The notes under the pieces: model-generated
What the model saw: the letters and a program-made list of their open reading frames with translations, nothing else
Told to the model about the DNA's origin: nothing
The model's database searches: none
DNA from: Phormidium sp. OSCR
GTDB taxonomy: Bacteria; Cyanobacteriota; Cyanobacteriia; Cyanobacteriales; Geitlerinemataceae
Length of the DNA: 36,640 bases
Direction of reading: 5' to 3'
NCBI GenBank assembly: GCA_001314905.1
Contig: LJZT01000041.1
Coordinates: 1 to 36,640 of the forward strand
Shown here: piece by piece, positions 1 to 8,043 of the stretch
Layout: every line of letters starts with the position of its first letter
Position numbering within the stretch: the stretch's first letter is position 1
Program-made: the position numbers and the translations under genes

Positions 1-20
1 AAGAGAATCTCCTACCTCTT

Positions 21-151
21 TCCCCTCTTGGGAGGGGCAGGGGTGGGTTCTCCCCTCCTGGGAGGGGTTAGGGGTGGGTTATGCCTCTTGCCTCTTGCCT
101 CTTGCCTCTTGCCTCTTGCCATCCCCTCTTGGGAGGGGTTAGGGGTGGGTT
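21..151 (+). repeat. Three copies of a 30-bp palindromic dispersed repeat
   Basis: Three near-identical copies lie at 21-49, 51-80 and 122-151. Each begins with a hairpin-forming CCCCTC-YTGG-GAGGGG followed by a G-rich tail ending AGGGGTGGGTT; the first copy is one base shorter. A fourth copy is at 25104-25133. In both places the repeat is followed directly by a run of heptamers. I see no coding potential in it. This looks like a miniature, non-coding, mobile-like repeat family. Confidence 0.85.
83..120 (+). repeat. Heptamer tandem repeat (GCCTCTT)n
   Basis: Five perfect copies of GCCTCTT plus a partial sixth sit between two copies of the 30-bp repeat. A shorter variant follows the third copy at 153-167. 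There are no spacers, so this is a simple tandem repeat and not a CRISPR array. Confidence 0.9.
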
Positions 152-211
152 ATGCCTCTTGCCTTCTTGTCCCCTGTTTTTTGTCCTATTCAGACCAACT
201 TTTGCTATATA

Positions 212-718
212 ATGACTCAGCTTCGAGAACTCATCCCCGAACCGATTACCGCCGAAAGTTTTGCCCCCTATGGCCAACTGATTACCCCCCAAGATGATAG
301 CAAACCCTTTGACGAGCAAGATGCTCAGTTAGAGTTGAGTCAGGGACAACCTCGCTTCTATCTGATGCGACTGCATCATCGCGGCTATCGCTTTGACAAG
401 ATTACCCGTCATGAGCGTTGCAGCCAATGTTTAGGGTCCTTACAGGGACAAAACTGGTATCTGGCGGTGGCCCCTCCCACTCAGGGCAACTGCCCCGATA
501 CAACGCGCCTCAAAGCCTTCGCAATTCCCGGAACCTGTTTTGTGAAGTTACATCCCGGAACTTGGCACGCTGGCCCCTATTTTGAGGCGGAAACGGTAGA
601 TTTCTATAACCTGGAACTGACGGATACCAATGTGACAGATCACTTCAGTTACGATTATGGTGAGAAGGATGGGGTGGAGTTTGCGATCGCCCCTAACTCG
701 TCCCCAACTCACCCCTAA
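212..718 (+). CDS. Ureidoglycolate lyase (AllA-like) family protein
   Basis: The 168-residue product resembles the AllA cupin family, which releases urea from ureidoglycolate in purine/allantoin breakdown. Supporting features are the start (MTQLRELIPEPITAESFAPYG region), the R-x-H-x4-Q-type core (ITRHERCSQCLGSL), and the later KLHPGTWHAGPYF segment, where the two His would sit in the cupin metal site. The length fits the family. The open frame extends upstream to 152, but the first 20 residues come from repeat-derived DNA, so the ATG at 212 is preferred. No other purine-catabolism genes are in the window, so the substrate is inferred from family only. A tandem repeat runs across its stop codon. 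Confidence 0.75.
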   Translation: MTQLRELIPEPITAESFAPYGQLITPQDDSKPFDEQDAQLELSQGQPRFYLMRLHHRGYRFDKITRHERCSQCLGSLQGQNWYLAVAPPTQGNCPDTTRLKAFAIPGTCFVKLHPGTWHAGPYFEAETVDFYNLELTDTNVTDHFSYDYGEKDGVEFAIAPNSSPTHP

Positions 719-743
719 CTCGCCCCTAACTCGCCGCTAACCC
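690..743 (+). repeat. 11-bp tandem repeat across the AllA-like stop codon
   Basis: The unit CCCCTAACTCG occurs at 690-700, 712-722 and 723-733, with degenerate copies at 702-711 and 734-743. The TAA stop at 716-718 lies inside a unit, so the last residues of the upstream protein are repeat-encoded. Unit expansion or contraction could move the stop codon. Confidence 0.75.
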
Positions 744-752
744 ATCCTGGCC

Positions 753-2891
753 ATGACTCAGACAGTGACCGTCTCCGACTCATTGCAGGCGTTAATTGAA
801 CAGGCCCTAGAGGCGGGACTGTTGCCGTCGCCACCGCAAACCTGGACGGAACTGCTGCAACACCTGCCCTACAAAACCCTCATCAACGCCTGTCAGGAGA
901 GTCACGTCGGGAAAACCCTCCCCAGTGCCTTCTATGTCCATTGCAGTGCTGTCGCTGCCCTCCCGTTGCCCCTACGCCTCTATGAAGGCTACGCCGCCGC
1001 TGGGGTTGAGAACTTAGACAACGCCACTCTCGTCAAGTTCTCCCTCAGCCAGCCGCAACTCTCCTATTTGTCCTATCCTGACTTTGATACAGACCCCCAC
1101 CCCGCCCTCGTACAAAGTATTCTCGTCAACTTGCGACAGGGAACGGTGAGTTGTCGCAATTACCAAGACTCCAAAAATCCGCCGATTTTGCATCGTAAGG
1201 AAACCTTTGTTCAACCGAGTTATCCCGGTTACGAGCAATTCCAGACCCTGACGCAACAGGAAGAAGCCCTCGGACTCCTTGATAATACCCGCCACATCGG
1301 CACTCGCAAGAATTGGCAACGCTATTTACAGGATGTGGGGGTGGAGATTCAGGGCCATCAGGTGACGCGGCGTTCGGTGGAGAATCCCGTTAAATCCCGG
1401 ATTGCACGCCATCGGGCGGCGATGATGCGTCATGATTTGTCTCGTCCGATTAAGTTGGCCCTAGAAGCGGGGTTGTTAACACCTGAGATGACCTGTTTTG
1501 ACTATGGTTGCGGCTATGGGGGAGATGTGGAACGGCTACAACAGCGGGGACTCACCGCCCAAGGTTGGGACCCCTATTATGCCCCGGAAACGGCGTTGCA
1601 GCCGGCGCAATTTGTCAATTTGGGTTATGTGATTAATGTGATTGAAGATCCTCAGGAACGGCGGCAAGCCTTGCAGAAGGCTTGGGCGTTGACGGAGGGG
1701 GTGTTGCTGGTGGCGGCCCAGGTGTTGGTGCGTGATCGCGATGAGGAGGATGTTGTTTATGGTGATGGGGTGGTGACGCAGCGGGGAACCTTTCAAAAGT
1801 ATTATGAACAGGAGGAGTTGAAAGCCTATATTGATGGGGTGTTGGCGGTGGATGCGCTGCCTGTGGGGTTGGGGGTGTATGGGGTGTTTCGCGATCGCCA
1901 ACAGCAGGAGCAATTTCGCGCCTCTCGCTTCCGTTCTCGCAGCCAAACCCCCCGTGTGCGCGTCTCAGTTCAGCGGTTTGAGGAATGTCGAGATACCTTG
2001 GAACCCCTGATGCAGTTTTTCAGCGATCGCGGCCGCCTCCCGAAACCCACGGAGTTAGCTGAAGAAGCCGATATTATTGATTTATTTGGCAGTGTGCGTC
2101 GGGCATTTCGCCTGGTATTGCAAGCCACTGATGAGGCGGATTGGGAGGACATTTCTGAACGTCGCCGCCAAGAATTGTTGATTTATTTAGCTCTAACGGC
2201 TTTGGGCGATCGCCCCCGGTTTAGTGAGTTAACGCCAGCCATTCAATATGATGTTCGTGCCTTTTTTGGTAATTATAAACAAGCCCTCATGGCGGCGGAT
2301 TTAATGTTATATGGATTGGGGAGTTTAGAGCGGTTAGGGAAATTGTGCGATCGCAGTGAGGTTGGGCAGCGATCGCCCAGGGGCTTAACGGTGCATATCA
2401 GCGCCTTCAACCACCTCGACCCCATTTTACGTCTCTACGAAGGTTGCGCCAGCCACACCATCGGCAGAATGGACGATACGACCCTCATCCAATTCCATAC
2501 CCAACGCCCCAAAATCTCCTATTTTTACTGTCCAGACTTCGACACCAACCCTCATCCTATTATTAAAACTATCATGCAAATCGACCTACAAGATTTGCGC
2601 GTCCATCGCTATACCTACGAACTCTTTGAAAACCCCTTTATTCTGCACAAAAAAGAAGAACTTGTCACCCCAGACTATCCCCAATACGAACGTTTTGCCC
2701 GACTGAGCCGACAAGAACAAAAATGGGGACTCCTCGACAACCCCGAAGCCATTAGACGATATCGACAATGGTTAAAGTGCCTGAAAGCCAATGGCGCAGA
2801 ACTTCGGGGTCATCGCGTCTATTGGCGTAAAGATGTTGACCCCTATCAGAAACGAGTCATCCAAGCCCGTAAACAGCGGTCTAAGCCTTAG
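753..2891 (+). CDS. Phosphorothioation-associated-type putative methyltransferase with duplicated flanking domain
   Basis: The 712-residue protein belongs to the family annotated as DNA phosphorothioation-associated putative methyltransferase. Residues about 212-385 form a SAM-dependent methyltransferase core, with motif I FDYGCGYGGD at 249-258 and a downstream GWDPYY acidic site. Residues about 60-208 and 545-692 are copies of one domain. Both contain LRLYEG, PDFDT(D/N)PHP, an ILH(R/K)KE motif, GLLDN, and a G-H-(Q/R)-V end. A helical, Asp/Glu-rich linker (about 400-540) joins the methyltransferase to the second copy. No dnd/pt genes (dndABCDE, dptFGH, ssp) are visible nearby, so the phosphorothioation link is by family name only. 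The target is unknown. The third-position base style changes along the gene: C-rich in the two flanking domains, T/G-rich in the methyltransferase. Confidence 0.75.
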   Translation: MTQTVTVSDSLQALIEQALEAGLLPSPPQTWTELLQHLPYKTLINACQESHVGKTLPSAFYVHCSAVAALPLPLRLYEGYAAAGVENLDNATLVKFSLSQPQLSYLSYPDFDTDPHPALVQSILVNLRQGTVSCRNYQDSKNPPILHRKETFVQPSYPGYEQFQTLTQQEEALGLLDNTRHIGTRKNWQRYLQDVGVEIQGHQVTRRSVENPVKSRIARHRAAMMRHDLSRPIKLALEAGLLTPEMTCFDYGCGYGGDVERLQQRGLTAQGWDPYYAPETALQPAQFVNLGYVINVIEDPQERRQALQKAWALTEGVLLVAAQVLVRDRDEEDVVYGDGVVTQRGTFQKYYEQEELKAYIDGVLAVDALPVGLGVYGVFRDRQQQEQFRASRFRSRSQTPRVRVSVQRFEECRDTLEPLMQFFSDRGRLPKPTELAEEADIIDLFGSVRRAFRLVLQATDEADWEDISERRRQELLIYLALTALGDRPRFSELTPAIQYDVRAFFGNYKQALMAADLMLYGLGSLERLGKLCDRSEVGQRSPRGLTVHISAFNHLDPILRLYEGCASHTIGRMDDTTLIQFHTQRPKISYFYCPDFDTNPHPIIKTIMQIDLQDLRVHRYTYELFENPFILHKKEELVTPDYPQYERFARLSRQEQKWGLLDNPEAIRRYRQWLKCLKANGAELRGHRVYWRKDVDPYQKRVIQARKQRSKP

Positions 2892-3046
2892 GTTAGCCAT
2901 GATATCCAGACATTCCTCTTGAAAAGCATAGGTCTTTGCTCCACCATATGAAGATATGACGAAGATGAGTTGATTTCCCCGATTCCCGGTCATCGCCGGT
3001 CAGCGGGCAGCCTTCCACGTCAACGTAGCAAGCTCAATCATTCTGT

Positions 3047-5452
3047 ATGCAATTCGGACCTCAATTCGGACCTTTATTCGACCAACAGTGGTACATCTAC
3101 AACGATGGTCAGGAGGGTCGCACCCCCAGGGTTGACCTGAATTTGATTGACCACGACCCCAATACATCCGATGTTTGGGACGACTACAGCGGTGAGGGTG
3201 TCAGCATCGGCGTCGTTGATTCAGGCGTACAAGCCACCCACGAAAATCTTATCGAAAACTATGACTTTGACCCAAGTGGGTTAACTCCCCCGTACGACCC
3301 CAGCGAAGCGATACCAGTCCCCGACCTCGCCGGGCCTGCCCATGGAACTGCCGTTGCCGGGATTATTGCTGGGGACAACAATGGCATCGGTACAACGGGA
3401 GTTGCCCCCAACTCCAAGATTACCGGGTTTCGTCATGCCGACCTTGAACAGACAACTCGCCCCCTCATCAGTCAACAGGCGTTTGATATTTCCAATAATA
3501 GTTGGGGGCGACTTAATCCCTTTGCACATAACTTTGAGACTCTACCCGAATTAGAAGAAGCACTTGAGGTTGGGATTACCCAGGGTCGTGATGGTCTAGG
3601 AACTGTCTTCGTTTGGGGAGCCGGCAATTCGCGGGAAGAGTTAGGGCATCACGCGAACTATAACAATCTAACGAACTCTCGTCACACCATCGCCGTGGCC
3701 GCCATCGACGGTCAAGGAATTGCCGCTCCCTACAGTAGTCAGGGGGCGAATCTGCTGGTGTCTGCCTTTGGAGATGGGGATGGAGAAGAAATCCCAGGAA
3801 CCATTGCCACCACTGACTTTATGGGGATTGAGGGCTATAATCCAAAGCGACACGGATATCCGGATAATACCCCCAACCTGAACTACACCAAGCGGTTTGA
3901 TGGCACCTCTGCCTCTGCTCCCATGGTCTCCGGTGTGGTGGGGTTAATGCTCGAAGCCAATCCCCATCTCGGCCATCGGGATGTGCAAGAAATTCTCGCC
4001 TATTCCGCACGACAAAATGACCCCACTCACGACGATTGGCAGTTCAATGGTGCCGAGAATTGGAATGGTGGGGGTCTCCATGCCAATCATGACTATGGCT
4101 TCGGTCTGGTGGATGGTCATACCGCCGTCCGTTTAGCCGAAAGTTGGACGTTGCAAAACACCTGGGTTGACCAACCCTCACAACGCACCCAGGTCAATGA
4201 AGCCAGTCTAGTTGAGAGTTCTGATGCGGCGGTCGAGATTCCCGATGGGGCAACCGTTTCTGATAGCATTACTCTTCCGGAAGGCTTGGAACTGCAACAG
4301 ACGGAGATTGCCGTGGATGTCTCCCATGAGGCAATTGAAGATTTGGTCATCACCCTCACCTCTCCCTCGGGAACCGAGAGTGTGTTATTTGACGGCTCCC
4401 AACTGGAGACCATCACCTTAGCCGAAACCGATGAGATGGGAAATCCGCTAAAGGTTCCCTTCGCCGAATTTCGTGATAATCCTCAGGCCTTTACGGAGGA
4501 CCCCGGCTTTATAGAACTGGGTGAGTCTTACCAAGATGGCATTGATTTCACCTTCTCCAGTACCTTCAACTGGAGTGAAACCAGTGAAGGAGAATGGACC
4601 TTAACCATTGAAGATGAGGAATCTGGCACAGGGGGAACACTCAACAACTGGGATTTAGGGGTCTATGGTGATGAAATGACCCCCAATGAAACCTACATCT
4701 ATACGGAGGAGTATGGCCAGTTAAATGACCCCGAGCGTCAAGTTCTGAGTAATCCCGAGGGAACTCATACCATCAATGCTGCCGCCATGCGTTCCGATAG
4801 TCTCATTGACATCAATCCAGGTGCAACGGGAGTCTTGGCAGGTCAACCTCTGACCATTGATGAGAATACCCAGATTGAAAACGTCTGGGGAGGAGATGGC
4901 AATGATACCCTCTTGGGCAATGAGGACGATAATCGGCTCATCAACCGCCGAGGCGATAACCTGATGTGGAGTGAGGCAGGAGATAACCTCATTGAAGGGG
5001 GACAGGGCAACGACACCCTAATTGGGGGGTCTGGTCAGGATACCCTAACGGTAAGCCAGGGCGATAACCTCTTCATGGGGGGGGCCGGCGATGATGTGAT
5101 TGAGGCCGGTGGGGGCAATGATACCCTCTTTAGCGGTCAGGGAAATGATGTCCTTATTGGAGGGGATGGCGATGATGTCCTCTCGGGAGATTTAGGGGAT
5201 GATGTACTGACTGGTGTTGGTGGCAATAATACCTTTGTCCTGCGTTCCAATGGTGGGGAGAATGTGATTACTGACTTTAACGCCGAGACTGACCAAATTG
5301 GCTTAGCCGATGGTCTGACTCAAGAGGCACTTACCATTAGCCAATCCGGGGCTGACGCCATCCTGGAAGAAGGAACGGAAACCCGAGCAATTCTCGATGA
5401 TGTGGATTCGAGCCTGCTAACCCCAGACCAGTTTTTGATGATGGATTGGTGA
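3047..5452 (+). CDS. Subtilisin-like S8 protease with P-domain and RTX calcium repeats (copy 1)
   Basis: The 801-residue protein is predicted to be an extracellular serine endopeptidase. The S8 domain (about 45-365) carries Asp58 (GVVDSG), His99 (HGTAVAG), oxyanion Asn194 (GAGN) and Ser288 (DGTSASAP). A proprotein-convertase P-domain follows at about 395-540 (ITLTSPSGT; NWDLGVYG). Residues about 610-735 hold calcium-binding nonapeptides of the GGDGNDTL / GGxGxDxL type. The C-terminal domain resembles those on type I-secreted proteins. I see no N-terminal signal peptide, consistent with C-terminally directed secretion, but no transporter genes are in the window. The first codons contain a perfect 12-bp duplication (CAATTCGGACCT, 3050-3073). 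A close paralog follows downstream in the same orientation. Confidence 0.9.
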   Translation: MQFGPQFGPLFDQQWYIYNDGQEGRTPRVDLNLIDHDPNTSDVWDDYSGEGVSIGVVDSGVQATHENLIENYDFDPSGLTPPYDPSEAIPVPDLAGPAHGTAVAGIIAGDNNGIGTTGVAPNSKITGFRHADLEQTTRPLISQQAFDISNNSWGRLNPFAHNFETLPELEEALEVGITQGRDGLGTVFVWGAGNSREELGHHANYNNLTNSRHTIAVAAIDGQGIAAPYSSQGANLLVSAFGDGDGEEIPGTIATTDFMGIEGYNPKRHGYPDNTPNLNYTKRFDGTSASAPMVSGVVGLMLEANPHLGHRDVQEILAYSARQNDPTHDDWQFNGAENWNGGGLHANHDYGFGLVDGHTAVRLAESWTLQNTWVDQPSQRTQVNEASLVESSDAAVEIPDGATVSDSITLPEGLELQQTEIAVDVSHEAIEDLVITLTSPSGTESVLFDGSQLETITLAETDEMGNPLKVPFAEFRDNPQAFTEDPGFIELGESYQDGIDFTFSSTFNWSETSEGEWTLTIEDEESGTGGTLNNWDLGVYGDEMTPNETYIYTEEYGQLNDPERQVLSNPEGTHTINAAAMRSDSLIDINPGATGVLAGQPLTIDENTQIENVWGGDGNDTLLGNEDDNRLINRRGDNLMWSEAGDNLIEGGQGNDTLIGGSGQDTLTVSQGDNLFMGGAGDDVIEAGGGNDTLFSGQGNDVLIGGDGDDVLSGDLGDDVLTGVGGNNTFVLRSNGGENVITDFNAETDQIGLADGLTQEALTISQSGADAILEEGTETRAILDDVDSSLLTPDQFLMMDW

Positions 5453-5657
5453 CCTTTGTGGCGGTGACGGTTGCCCAAACCCCTCATGACCATTGACGAG
5501 ACTCTTTAGGACGATTACAATGCGGGGGAGATATTCACTGACTTCAAACCTTCGCTGCGTAAATCGTCCGTCAGTCGGTGGTCTCTATCCCTAACATCTC
5601 CGGTAAATCCTTAGTTTTTCTCCTTGGAAATTAAGCTTTTACCGTTGTCAATCCGGT

Positions 5658-5685
5658 CGGTGCGCTGTTGACGCACCGCCTTTTT
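5658..5685 (+). terminator. Rho-independent-like terminator after protease copy 1
   Basis: A 7-bp stem CGGTGCG/CGCACCG (5658-5664 and 5672-5678) with a 7-base loop is followed by CCTTTTT. It lies in the 272-base spacer between the paralogous proteases. It suggests the two are separate transcription units or attenuated between copies. The rest of the spacer (5453-5657) shows no gene. Confidence 0.55.
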
Positions 5686-5724
5686 GCTTCGCTTTTTTCT
5701 AATTCCTGAGAGATAGGGGTGACT

Positions 5725-7974
5725 ATGCAACTACCGAATGACCCGCTGTTTTCTCAACAGTGGTACCTTTACAACACCGGTCAAGGGGGGCGCACGCCTA
5801 GGGTCGATTTAAATCTAATTGATGAAAACCCCAATACCGTTAATGTTTGGGATGAGTATAGTGGAAAAGGGGTCCGAATTGGCATCATTGACTCAGAGAT
5901 TCAAGCCAATCATGAGAATCTTCAGAGCAACTATCGCTCTAACGTCAGAGAAGCCCCACTGCTGCGTTTTAGAACTCCCTCGTTTGGGATGGAGAGCCAC
6001 GGAACCGCCGTCGCGGGTATTATTGCTGGAGCCGCCAATGGCTTAGGAACGAGGGGAATTGCCTACAACTCAGAAATCACAGGATTTCAGTTTGATAAGT
6101 TCTTTAGACCTTTCGGTCCAAACGTGACTCAACAGTCACTCTTATCTCAAGCCAGTTTTGATATTTCTAATAATAGTTGGGGACCGAACTATCCGTTCAG
6201 TTGGATGTCGACTCAGGAGTCGACCGCCTGGATGGAAGATGCTGTTGAAACAGGAATTATCTCCGGTCGTGACGGGATGGGAACTGTTTTTGTCTGGGCG
6301 GCGGGGAATGAGCGCGAGAGTTTAGGCTATCACGCTAACTACAATAATGTTGTTAACTCACGTTACACCATCGCTGTGGCGGCGATTGATGGCCATGGCG
6401 TGAGCGCCCCTTATAGCAATCAAGGGTCTAACTTGCTGGTGTCTGCCTTTGGTGATGGAGATTCGAGTCAGGGACGTCCTGGGACGATTGTCACCACGGA
6501 TTTAATGGGATTTGATGGGGAGAACTGGGGTAATGTCTTCGCCCAAAATCAAGACCTGGAAGATGTCAGTTACACCCGCTTCTTCGGTGGCACCTCCGCC
6601 GCTGCACCGATGGTCTCCGGGGTGGTTGCATTGATGTTAGAAGCTAACCCTAATCTTGGCTATCGGGATGTGCACGAGATTCTTGCTTACTCCGCCCGCC
6701 AAAATCACTTCACTCATCCCGATTGGCGCTTTAATGGGGCTGTTAATTGGAATGGGGGAGGTCTTCATGTCAATCATGACTATGGGTTTGGCCTGGTGGA
6801 TGCTCATGCGGCGGTGCGGCTGTCAGAAACTTGGACGGCACAACAGACATTGCTGCAACCTCTCAATACATCGGTCCAAGGGACTTGGGATAATGAGGCC
6901 AGCCTCAGTCAATCCTCAACTGTTCCCGTTACCCTAGTGGGTTTGGGTGACGTCTCGCAAACTCTGACTCTCCCCGCCGGAGTGCAACTGCAACATACCG
7001 AGATTGAGATTGATATTTCCCATGACTCCATTGAAGATTTAATCATCACCCTGACCTCCCCAAGCGGAACGGAGAGTCTTCTTTTCAATGGCCCGCAACT
7101 GCAACAGCTTAACATTGGAATGAATGGCGAGGTAAGCTTCTCGGAGTTTCGGGACAATCCGGCGGCCTTTACCCTAAGTCCCTATCTCTTGAACTTAGGA
7201 CGCTCCTATCAACAGGGGATTAACTTCACGTTTAGCAGTAGCTTCAATTGGGGTGAACGTAGTGAGGGAGATTGGATTCTCACGGTTGAGAATACTCAGG
7301 GGACGACTCTAGGAACGTTGAATCGTTGGGATTTACGGGTCTATGGCGATGAGTTGATGGCGAATCAGAGCTATATCTATACTGAAGAATATGGCCGACT
7401 CACTGACCCAGACCGACGATATCTGGAAAATCGTCAGGGACAGCATCTTCTCAATGCAGCGGCGATGCGGTCTGGTAGTTGGATTGATCTCACTCGCCAG
7501 TCTACCAGTTTGCTGGCCGGCCAACCCCTGACGCTAGATGAAGACACCCAAATTGTGGCGGTCTTTGGTGGTGATGGTGATGACACGATTTTGGGAAACT
7601 CAGACCGGGGAACCTATCTGATGAACCAACGCGGTGATAACATCATGGTCGGTGGGGCGGGCAATGATACGCTCATCGGGGGAGAGGGGAATGACATCCT
7701 ATCGGGGGATTTGGGACATGATACCCTCATGGGTGGTGAGGGTCAGGATGTCTTTGTCCTGCGTCCTGATGGGGGTGAAAACCTGATTCAGGATTTTACT
7801 GGGGGTGAGGATATTATTGGTCTATCTCAGGGCTTGACTTTGGAGTCTATTACTTGGGTTCAAGGGGGAGAAAATGCCTTGATTCAAGAGGGAGACCAGA
7901 CTCTGGCGATTCTTAATCAGGTTGACTCGGCCAGCCTAAGCCCTGAGAACTTCTCTGTCATCGATTGGGGTTAG
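5725..7974 (+). CDS. Subtilisin-like S8 protease with P-domain and RTX calcium repeats (copy 2)
   Basis: This paralog of the preceding gene has the same architecture in 749 residues: an S8 domain with Asp56, His92, Asn195 and Ser291 (GGTSAAAP), a P-domain (LTSPSGTESLLF; RWDLRVYG), and a shorter set of GGxGNDxL repeats near residues 620-690. The ATG at 5725 is chosen because AGGGG lies 5 bases upstream and it aligns with the MQ start of copy 1; an in-frame GTG at 5719 is the alternative. The usual D-(S/T)-G around the catalytic Asp reads DSE here, a non-standard residue after an otherwise intact triad. The calcium-repeat region is shorter than in copy 1. Divergence between copies is spread over the whole length, so the duplication is not recent. 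Confidence 0.9.
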   Translation: MQLPNDPLFSQQWYLYNTGQGGRTPRVDLNLIDENPNTVNVWDEYSGKGVRIGIIDSEIQANHENLQSNYRSNVREAPLLRFRTPSFGMESHGTAVAGIIAGAANGLGTRGIAYNSEITGFQFDKFFRPFGPNVTQQSLLSQASFDISNNSWGPNYPFSWMSTQESTAWMEDAVETGIISGRDGMGTVFVWAAGNERESLGYHANYNNVVNSRYTIAVAAIDGHGVSAPYSNQGSNLLVSAFGDGDSSQGRPGTIVTTDLMGFDGENWGNVFAQNQDLEDVSYTRFFGGTSAAAPMVSGVVALMLEANPNLGYRDVHEILAYSARQNHFTHPDWRFNGAVNWNGGGLHVNHDYGFGLVDAHAAVRLSETWTAQQTLLQPLNTSVQGTWDNEASLSQSSTVPVTLVGLGDVSQTLTLPAGVQLQHTEIEIDISHDSIEDLIITLTSPSGTESLLFNGPQLQQLNIGMNGEVSFSEFRDNPAAFTLSPYLLNLGRSYQQGINFTFSSSFNWGERSEGDWILTVENTQGTTLGTLNRWDLRVYGDELMANQSYIYTEEYGRLTDPDRRYLENRQGQHLLNAAAMRSGSWIDLTRQSTSLLAGQPLTLDEDTQIVAVFGGDGDDTILGNSDRGTYLMNQRGDNIMVGGAGNDTLIGGEGNDILSGDLGHDTLMGGEGQDVFVLRPDGGENLIQDFTGGEDIIGLSQGLTLESITWVQGGENALIQEGDQTLAILNQVDSASLSPENFSVIDWG

Positions 7975-8040
7975 AGGGCGACCCCAAGAGGGCGACCCCA
8001 GGAGGGCGACCACAAGGGTTCGCCCCTACGGGGAGGGCGA
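7973..8040 (+). repeat. 14-bp tandem repeat and dispersed GGGCGA palindrome
   Basis: Units AGAGGGCGACCCCA at 7973-7986 and 7987-8000, with a variant at 8001-8014, run from the protease stop codon into a GGGCGA ... TCGCCC hairpin followed by CCTACGGGG. A related palindrome followed by CCTACG occurs at 25076-25095. It sits between convergent genes, where it may also terminate transcription from both sides. Confidence 0.7.
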
Positions 8041-8043
8041 CTA

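Noticed and set aside
83-167. Possible CRISPR array in the heptamer tracts
   Set aside because: Units are seven bases, contiguous, and without unique spacers. No cas genes are present.
1536-1946. 136-codon minus-strand open frame inside the methyltransferase gene
   Set aside because: His/Ile/Leu-rich shadow of the plus-strand gene, with no ribosome site and no recognisable domain.
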